Of a stretch of 19,197 nt of DNA, positions 14,419 to 19,197 are shown piece after piece. The translations under genes and the position numbers were made by a program. The stretch's first letter is position 1; the number at the start of each line of letters is the position of its first letter. Origin of the DNA: Omnitrophica bacterium GWA2_41_15 (GTDB lineage: Bacteria; Omnitrophota; Gorgyraeia; Gorgyraeales; Gorgyraeaceae); the NCBI GenBank assembly GCA_919902485.1, contig CAKKRB010000233.1, forward strand, positions 7,287-26,483. The letters are read 5' to 3'. The notes below the pieces were generated by a model that ran no database searches, was not told where the DNA came from, and was given only the letters and a program-made list of their open reading frames with translations.

Positions 14419-15183
14419 TTATCTCCTTTTCTTCCAACGCATAGTCGCGTTTTTCACAGCTCTTTTGACAATTGCTTCAAGTTTTTCTTCCTCAAATACT
14501 TTTAAGGCGGCTTCAGTGGTGCCGCCTTTGGATGCGACTTTTTTAACAAGCTCCTCCATGGATAAAGCTTTAGATTTAACAACCTCTGCCGCTCCGATAA
14601 ACGCAGCCCTGGCTAATTTAACTGCGATGTCTTTTTTTAAGCCGCTTGCCTCAGCTGCTTTTTGAAGTAAATACGTAAATAAGAAATAGTAGGCGGGGCC
14701 ACTGCCGCTAACAGCAGTAATAGCGTCCATCATATTTTCTTTAGCCTCGATAACTTCGCCAACGTTTGAAAATATCCTGGAAGCTGTTCTAAAATCACTC
14801 AGACCGGCAAATCTGCCGCGGCTGATCGCAGAAATGCCTTTTCCAACCATTGCAGGCATATTAGGCATAACCCTGATTACCGTTACTTTGCCCAATACCT
14901 TTTCGATAGAGCTTGTTTTTATGCCTGCGGCTATGGAGATTATAAGCTTTTCTTTTACGTGAGGCTTTATTTCTTTTAAAACTTTTTCTATGTCCTGCGG
15001 CTTCACAGCAAGGATAATAACATTTGACTGCCTGGCCAGATCAATGTTACTGCGGGCTATAGAAACTTTCCTGTTTTTAATGGCTTTCAATTTAGACGCG
15101 TCCTGATCGCTGACAAGAAATCTTTCCCTGAGGCCGGATGCTATTGCCATTCCCATGTTACCTGCGCCGATAATGCCGATCAT
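14419..15183 (-). CDS. proC: Pyrroline-5-carboxylate reductase
   Basis: 254 residues. Catalyses the last step of proline synthesis with NAD(P)H. The Rossmann motif GAGNMGMAIASGL lies at 6-18, followed by VKPQD, IAAGI, the VIRVMPNMPAMVGKG block, the substrate loop VSGSGPAYYF and the C-terminal KGGTTEAAL. AGGGTGAGGG lies 3-12 bases before ATG 15183. It directly follows ftsA (15-base gap), the position where ftsZ is often found; proC is a known neighbour of division clusters in several phyla. Confidence 0.96.
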   Translation of the reverse strand: MIGIIGAGNMGMAIASGLRERFLVSDQDASKLKAIKNRKVSIARSNIDLARQSNVIILAVKPQDIEKVLKEIKPHVKEKLIISIAAGIKTSSIEKVLGKVTVIRVMPNMPAMVGKGISAISRGRFAGLSDFRTASRIFSNVGEVIEAKENMMDAITAVSGSGPAYYFLFTYLLQKAAEASGLKKDIAVKLARAAFIGAAEVVKSKALSMEELVKKVASKGGTTEAALKVFEEEKLEAIVKRAVKNATMRWKKRR

Positions 15184-15198
15184 ATGACCCTCACCCTG

Positions 15199-16341
15199 TT
15201 AAAAATATTCTGAGACGATGGATTTGATCTTTGCTATAAACCTGCCTGCAAAGCCTATTGGTTCAGGCGCGTATGCGCCGGATCTTTGGGCGATTATTTT
15301 TTTCATGCCGTATTTCATAAGGCCGAGCGAGCAGGCAAATGTTATATCGTATATTTTATCCGTGACCTTTATCCTCCCCATGCTTACAGGGACTTTGAAA
15401 ACATTTTCTATTCTTTCAATAAAGCCGTCCATTTTCGCGACGCCGCCTACCACGCTTATACTGGGCAGGCTTTTTTTATTTTTCAGAAACGGTTCTATCT
15501 TTTTATACACGTCCCCCATCGCTGAATCTACCTTAGGCAGCAGGAGATTTGTAATCTCATCCTTTCCAGCAAGGCCGTATTTTATTTTTATTTCCTCTGC
15601 TTCATCAAACATAACTTTAAGATTGTCCTGCAAAACCTGGGTAAGGTCGTCTCCGCCGAATGGAAAATTATACGAGTCCAGGATCTTGCCGTCTATGAAA
15701 AGCGCCGCTTCTGTGATTTCTTTTCCAACGTCTACAAGCACTGCGCCGTTCTGCAGTTGGTTATCGTCAAAAACAGCAAAGCCTGTGCCTGCGCCTGAAA
15801 CTATCAGCTCGTCCGCTTCATAGCCTGCAAGATTTACTGCCTTTGTAACATTCTGCAGAACTGCAATAAGGGATGTGATTATATTCAGGTCTACGTCGAG
15901 TTTTGAACCGAAAAGCCCGAGTGGATCATTTATCTCCATTTTATCGTCTATAAAATACCTGACAGGTACCAGGTGCACCGCTGCCCTGTCCAGAGACATT
16001 GCTATTATTTTGGCAGATTCTATACACCTTTTTATGTCGTCTTTTGTAATCTCGCTGGGCCTGTCTGAAATATGCACAGAGCCGCGGCTCTGAAATGTCC
16101 TTATATGGACCCCTGAGACATTTACTATAACCTTCCTGACCTTGGCCCTTGCCATTTCCTCTGACTTCATGACGCTTGACTCTATGGCATCTGATAGTAA
16201 CCCGAGATTCGAAACCACGCTCCTGGAGAAACCTTTGGTAGGAACCTGGCTGTACCCGAGGATACCCCTTTCGGAATTCGCAATCAAAGCCCTGACATTG
16301 GAAGCGCCGATGTCTAAACCGCATACAATTTCAGAATGCAT
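15199..16341 (-). CDS. ftsA: Cell division protein FtsA
   Basis: 380 residues from ATG 16341 (GGGGTGG five bases upstream; GTG 16350 possible). Actin-fold ATPase that tethers FtsZ to the membrane. Phosphate 1 motif CGLDIGASNVRAL is at ~6-18, the FtsA 1C-type region VRYFIDDKMEINDPLGLFGSKL, phosphate 2 VDVGKEITEAALF, FPFGGDDLT, and adenosine motif SVVGGVAKMDG. The C-terminal GRFIAKIKSIVSEYF is a fitting amphipathic membrane-targeting helix. Oddities: phosphate 2 has Lys-Glu where GG is usual, and the linker before the C-terminal helix (SGAYAPEPIG) is encoded by a GC-rich inverted repeat. No ftsZ follows. Divergence is notable, so a PilM-like relative is a remote alternative. Confidence 0.9.
   Translation of the reverse strand: MHSEIVCGLDIGASNVRALIANSERGILGYSQVPTKGFSRSVVSNLGLLSDAIESSVMKSEEMARAKVRKVIVNVSGVHIRTFQSRGSVHISDRPSEITKDDIKRCIESAKIIAMSLDRAAVHLVPVRYFIDDKMEINDPLGLFGSKLDVDLNIITSLIAVLQNVTKAVNLAGYEADELIVSGAGTGFAVFDDNQLQNGAVLVDVGKEITEAALFIDGKILDSYNFPFGGDDLTQVLQDNLKVMFDEAEEIKIKYGLAGKDEITNLLLPKVDSAMGDVYKKIEPFLKNKKSLPSISVVGGVAKMDGFIERIENVFKVPVSMGRIKVTDKIYDITFACSLGLMKYGMKKIIAQRSGAYAPEPIGFAGRFIAKIKSIVSEYF
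15266..15279. repeat. Small GC-rich inverted repeat in the ftsA linker
   Basis: GGCGC-GTAT-GCGCC, extended by TC/GA after one mismatch. It lies in frame in the codons between the FtsA core and its C-terminal helix. Confidence 0.5.
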
Positions 16342-16353
16342 AAAAACCACCCC

Positions 16354-16388
16354 AACCGCGTAGGACGCCTGCGGCGACCTACGCGGTT
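16354..16388. repeat. GC-rich hairpin between ftsQ and ftsA
   Basis: AACCGCGTAGG and CCTACGCGGTT arms (11 bp) with inner CGCC/GGCG after an A:A mismatch, loop TGC. It begins one base after the ftsQ stop and ends before the ftsA ribosome-binding site. No T-run of terminator type follows. Confidence 0.9.
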
Positions 16389-16389
16389 T

Positions 16390-17220
16390 TTATCGTGGAC
16401 CCACAATCGGGTCCTCGAAACGTAAATCTATGTATTTTACTCTTCCTATATCCTGTCCCAGCTGTTCAAGCACGGTTCCCAGCGTATCAAGCCTTTTATT
16501 GAATTCGCTGTCGCCAATTTTTATCTCTACGTTTTCCGCGTCAAAATAAAAAGATATATTGCGGATATCGGTTACATCTATATTTTTCAATTTAAACTTC
16601 AAAAGTTTTTTATTCCGGGATATCATGGCTATCAGAAAAAGCGCTTTTTTAATTTTTTCTTCCTGGGATTCGTTCAATCTCGGTCCAGAGTCCCTGGAAG
16701 ACGTTATCCTGACTCCGGAGATGAGAGGCATTTCCTCTACTAAAAAATTCTTTGTATCCGGCAAAAAGACGCATTCCCTGTCAAGGAGATATTGCCTGTC
16801 AGAATGTATCCTGGCAAAAGGCTGCCTCTTTTTTGCCTGCACAAGCAGCCTGTTCGGCAGCACTCTCCTCACAATAATATCCCTTAATTCAGCATGCCTT
16901 TCTTCTATCTCGTCTTTAAAACTCTTCAGATCCACCAAAAATATATTGGCGCCTATGATTTTTTTGTCGTCTATATCAGTCAGCGGTTCTTTTCTAAGCA
17001 CATTTTTCTCATCGTAAAATTTCACGTCCACGGCCTTTACATTAAAACAATCTGAATCCACAAATAAATACTGGAACCCCACAACGCCCGCGCCGATACA
17101 TGCCACAAGCAATGTCCAGAACAAAAAGTTGAAAAAGCCTTTAAAATTACGCCTTGGCTTAGACGAAGCTTCTCTCCTTTTTTTATGCGGATGGATCTTT
17201 TGTTTTTTTATCTTGACCAT
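16390..17220 (-). CDS. ftsQ: Cell division protein FtsQ (DivIB family)
   Basis: 276 residues. Basic cytoplasmic tail (1-27, Lys/Arg-rich), one membrane helix ~29-52, then a POTRA-type domain ~58-130 (FNVKAVDVKFYD, LVDLKSFKDEIEERH, IIVRRVLPNRLLVQAKKRQPFARI) and a FtsQ/DivIB C-terminal domain with the LLDRECVFLP block. This topology and the place between ddl and ftsA identify it; sequence conservation in the family is low. The product joins the divisome at the membrane. The region upstream of ATG 17220 is the palindrome 17227-17255 plus six bases, so no Shine-Dalgarno is visible and initiation may rely on coupling from ddl. Confidence 0.88.
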   Translation of the reverse strand: MVKIKKQKIHPHKKRREASSKPRRNFKGFFNFLFWTLLVACIGAGVVGFQYLFVDSDCFNVKAVDVKFYDEKNVLRKEPLTDIDDKKIIGANIFLVDLKSFKDEIEERHAELRDIIVRRVLPNRLLVQAKKRQPFARIHSDRQYLLDRECVFLPDTKNFLVEEMPLISGVRITSSRDSGPRLNESQEEKIKKALFLIAMISRNKKLLKFKLKNIDVTDIRNISFYFDAENVEIKIGDSEFNKRLDTLGTVLEQLGQDIGRVKYIDLRFEDPIVGPR

Positions 17221-17226
17221 TGGTCT

Positions 17227-17255
17227 GTAGGGGCGGGTTTCAAACCCGCCCCTAC
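17227..17255. repeat. GC-rich palindrome between ddl and ftsQ, containing part of the ddl stop codon
   Basis: GTAGGGGCGGGTTT and AAACCCGCCCCTAC arms (14 bp, perfect) with a one-base centre. The ddl stop TAG (17254-17252) lies in the arm, and the ftsQ ATG follows 6 bases after the other arm. Confidence 0.95.
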
Positions 17256-18199
17256 GGCAGTGCTGAATTTAATATTTTAAGACAGAGGTCTTCAAATTCA
17301 ATGCCTGCGGCTCTTGCCGCCTTTGGCAGAAGACTCGTCTCTGTGAGGCCCGGTATGGTGTTTAATTCCAGCACCACAGGCCCTTTTACTTCATGTAAAA
17401 TAATATCCACGCGCGAAAATGAACGCGCGGCCAGGGCCTTATGCGCCATGAGGCCTATGTCCTGGCAAAGCAGGGACAGCTTTTTCTCTATCCCTGCAGG
17501 CACAATATATTCGGTCAGGCCTTTCTCGTATTTTGCCGTGAAATCAAAAAATCTCCTTTTTGGCACAATCTCCACAATGGGCATAGCCCTGTCTTCTACT
17601 ATGCCGACTGTAATTTCCCTGCCTGCTATATATTCTTCAATTATAACTTTATCGTCGTATTTAAACGCGTCTTTGATTGAGGCGCTCAGTTCCGCTTCGT
17701 TACTGGCTATGTCCAGGCCTATGGAGGAGCCGCCGTTTGAAGGCTTGACAACAAGGCTTTGGCCCAAATCCTTAAAATACTTTTTTATATCAAAATCCTT
17801 TGTAAATTTATCCTTATCTAAAACCTCATGCTTCGCGATCGGTATTCCATTTGATTTAAAAACCTCTTTTGCTGTTATTTTATTCATTGCAACCCTGGAC
17901 GCAGAAGAGCGGCTTCCTGTATAGGGTATATTCATTTTTTCAAGAAGTGCCTGCACTGTGCCGTCTTCTCCGAATTCGCCGTGCAGGGCCACGAACGCCA
18001 CGTCTATTTTCATCCGGTTAATCAGGTCACTTGCCAGCTTTTCATAGCTATGTGTATTTGATCCAGGCATAAGTTCTATGGGGATATATTCAATTTTTTT
18101 AGCTTCCAGGGCCTGACAGACTGCTTTCCCTGATTTTATAGATATCTGCCTCTCAGAAGAAGGCCCGCCCATTAATACGCCGACACGTTTATTTTTCAT
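17252..18199 (-). CDS. ddl: D-alanine--D-alanine ligase
   Basis: 315 residues, typical DdlB size. ATP-grasp enzyme that makes D-Ala-D-Ala for the peptidoglycan stem. Motifs: GGPSSERQISIKSG at 11-24, ALHGEFGEDGTVQ, VKPSNGGSSIGL, the omega-loop KYEKGLTEY with Tyr as in D-Ala rather than D-Lac ligases, and the Mg-binding ELNTIPGLTETSLLPKAA. The ATG overlaps the murB stop by 4 bases (ATGA), so the two are translationally coupled. The stop codon TAG falls inside a 29-bp palindrome, which writes the last coding bases. Confidence 0.97.
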   Translation of the reverse strand: MKNKRVGVLMGGPSSERQISIKSGKAVCQALEAKKIEYIPIELMPGSNTHSYEKLASDLINRMKIDVAFVALHGEFGEDGTVQALLEKMNIPYTGSRSSASRVAMNKITAKEVFKSNGIPIAKHEVLDKDKFTKDFDIKKYFKDLGQSLVVKPSNGGSSIGLDIASNEAELSASIKDAFKYDDKVIIEEYIAGREITVGIVEDRAMPIVEIVPKRRFFDFTAKYEKGLTEYIVPAGIEKKLSLLCQDIGLMAHKALAARSFSRVDIILHEVKGPVVLELNTIPGLTETSLLPKAARAAGIEFEDLCLKILNSALP

Positions 18200-19074
18200 A
18201 TCACTTTTAACTCCAACTCTAAGTCTATGCCGAATTTCTGTTTAACGCTGGTTCTGGCTAAATCTATCAGGCCAAGGACATCTTTTGCTGTAGCCCTACC
18301 TGTATTTACTATCACGTTTGCATGAACCTTGGAAATTTCAGCTCCGCCTATTCTTTTACCTTTAAGGTCGCAGGATTCTATAAGCATGCCTGCTGATTTC
18401 CCGGGTTCAGGATTTTTAAAAATACTGCCTGCGTTCGGAAGGCCTAGATGGATAATCCATTCCCGTTTTTTATTAAACGCCTTGATTCTATTCCGGATAT
18501 TTTCTTTTTTTTCTTTCTTAAGCTTAAGCCTGGCTCCTAAAATAATTTTTCCATCCAGACCTGAATAACGGTATTTAAAATCTATGTCTTTAGCGTTCAG
18601 CGTTTTTATCTTTTTATCCTTTAAATCAATAACCTCTATATCCAGCAGAATATATTTTATCTCATTAAATACAGCCTGGTCGTCCAGGCTCCTCGCGCCT
18701 GCGTTCATAAAAATAGCTCCGCCCAGGTTCCCTGGTACACTTGCAAGAAATTCACAACCCGCGAGGGCTTTGCTAGAAGTATATTTTATTAACTTTGCCA
18801 GGCTGAGCCCGGCGCCTGTTTTTATCGCTCCGCCAGGCTCTTCTTCTATTTTTTCAAAACCTTTTGCCAGGTGGATTATTACAGCGTCCACTCCTTGGTC
18901 TCTGGCTAACAGGTTAGTGCCTTTGCCGACCGCTATAAAAGGTTTATTTTTACCCTCTGCAAAAGAGATTGCCTCTAAAACCGCTTCAGGGTTTTCAGGC
19001 TCTATCCAGCAATACGCAGGGCCTCCGATTTTAAAACTTGTATGCCGGGACAATAATTCATTGTATCTTAACAT
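18196..19074 (-). CDS. murB: UDP-N-acetylenolpyruvoylglucosamine reductase
   Basis: 292 residues from ATG 19074. FAD enzyme that reduces enolpyruvyl-UDP-GlcNAc to UDP-MurNAc. Signatures: RHTSFKIGGPA near 9-19, AVGKGTNLL, the FAD-pyrophosphate block SVPGNLGGAIFMNAGA, YRYSGL, PNAGSIFKNP with the proton-donor Ser, and KVHANVIVN, ending LELELKVI. The size and pattern suggest the shorter type II MurB. A TTG-opened frame runs back to 19155, but this is the hairpin at 19095-19146 read through; MLRYNELLSRHTSFKIGG fits the family start. AAGGA lies 11 bases upstream of ATG, a rather long gap. Confidence 0.96.
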   Translation of the reverse strand: MLRYNELLSRHTSFKIGGPAYCWIEPENPEAVLEAISFAEGKNKPFIAVGKGTNLLARDQGVDAVIIHLAKGFEKIEEEPGGAIKTGAGLSLAKLIKYTSSKALAGCEFLASVPGNLGGAIFMNAGARSLDDQAVFNEIKYILLDIEVIDLKDKKIKTLNAKDIDFKYRYSGLDGKIILGARLKLKKEKKENIRNRIKAFNKKREWIIHLGLPNAGSIFKNPEPGKSAGMLIESCDLKGKRIGGAEISKVHANVIVNTGRATAKDVLGLIDLARTSVKQKFGIDLELELKVI

Positions 19075-19094
19075 ACACCGTAAATTCCTTAGCC

Positions 19095-19146
19095 AATTTT
19101 GCCCCTGCAGTTTCGCTTTGCGAAGCAAAGCGGCTGGGGCAAAATT
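19095..19146. repeat. Long hairpin between murC and murB
   Basis: Outer arms AATTTTGCCCC and GGGGCAAAATT (11 bp, perfect) and an inner GCTTTGC-GAA-GCAAAGC stem. It lies 9 bases after the stop of the upstream gene and 20 bases before the murB start. Confidence 0.9.
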
Positions 19147-19155
19147 CAGAGGCAA

Positions 19156-19197
19156 TCATGCATGCGCATTAATTTCTTCCAGGGCCTTGGCAATCTT
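19156..19197 (-). CDS. murC: C-terminal end of an upstream gene, probably murC
   Basis: Thirteen codons and a TGA stop are in the window (KIAKALEEINAHA). A K-I-A-x-x-L helix is compatible with the MurC tail, and murC is the usual gene before murB, but the identity rests mainly on gene order. Confidence 0.5.
   Translation of the reverse strand, partial: KIAKALEEINAHA

Noticed and set aside
15941..16324. Open frame of 127 residues on the minus strand
   Set aside because: Alternate-frame shadow of ftsA with Arg/Cys-rich composition and no family signal.
9838..19146. Gene-border hairpins as Rho-independent terminators
   Set aside because: None has a T-run after the stem on the transcribed strand, and downstream genes of the same operon lack their own promoters.
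19075..19155. TTG start adding 27 residues to MurB
   Set aside because: The added part is the murC/murB hairpin read through; ATG 19074 fits the family start.

Overview
The window looks like chromosome from a Gram-negative, diderm bacterium. It encodes lipoprotein signal peptidase, a lipobox lipoprotein, a type IV pilus ATPase and a peptidoglycan/division cluster. Gene style resembles candidate phyla of the Omnitrophota type: a PilZ-PilT fusion, a C4 DksA, and dense GC-rich palindromes at gene borders in a moderate-GC, AT-leaning genome. That placement is an impression from the proteins, not a search result. Every gene I support is on the minus strand, so transcription runs from the right edge to the left, and no intergenic stretch exceeds 300 bases.

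Right to left: a dcw-type run murC (last 13 codons)-murB-ddl-ftsQ-ftsA continues without a clear break into proC-mtnP-ileS-dksA-lspA. It covers peptidoglycan precursor synthesis, division, proline synthesis, methylthioadenosine salvage, isoleucine charging, RNA polymerase control and lipoprotein maturation. ftsZ, the usual neighbour after ftsA, is absent at this place. A consensus promoter then serves a small unrecognised gene (9335-9691). A second promoter serves gpsA and a PilZ-PilT fusion ATPase. A third, very close to consensus, serves tRNA-Pro(GGG), apparently cotranscribed with a stand-alone PilZ gene, hom and thrC.

The left third is accessory: a REP-associated tyrosine transposase (RAYT) bracketed by three copies of a ~43-bp hairpin repeat, then a small XRE regulator - PD40 lipoprotein - secreted lipase-like hydrolase unit. 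The last gene runs off the left edge.

The most unusual feature is the relation between palindromic repeats and gene ends. Hairpins sit at or in the borders murC/murB, ddl/ftsQ, ftsQ/ftsA, mtnP/ileS, dksA/lspA and at the end of lspA. Several supply stop codons (ddl, dksA, lspA). One repeat family (its minus-strand side ends ...GGGGCGAATGTATA) is read in the same frame as the N-terminus of two unrelated proteins, LspA and Hom. Short repeats also lie in frame inside ileS, ftsA and the hydrolase gene. This suggests mobile or formerly mobile palindromes being domesticated as protein-coding and punctuation sequence.
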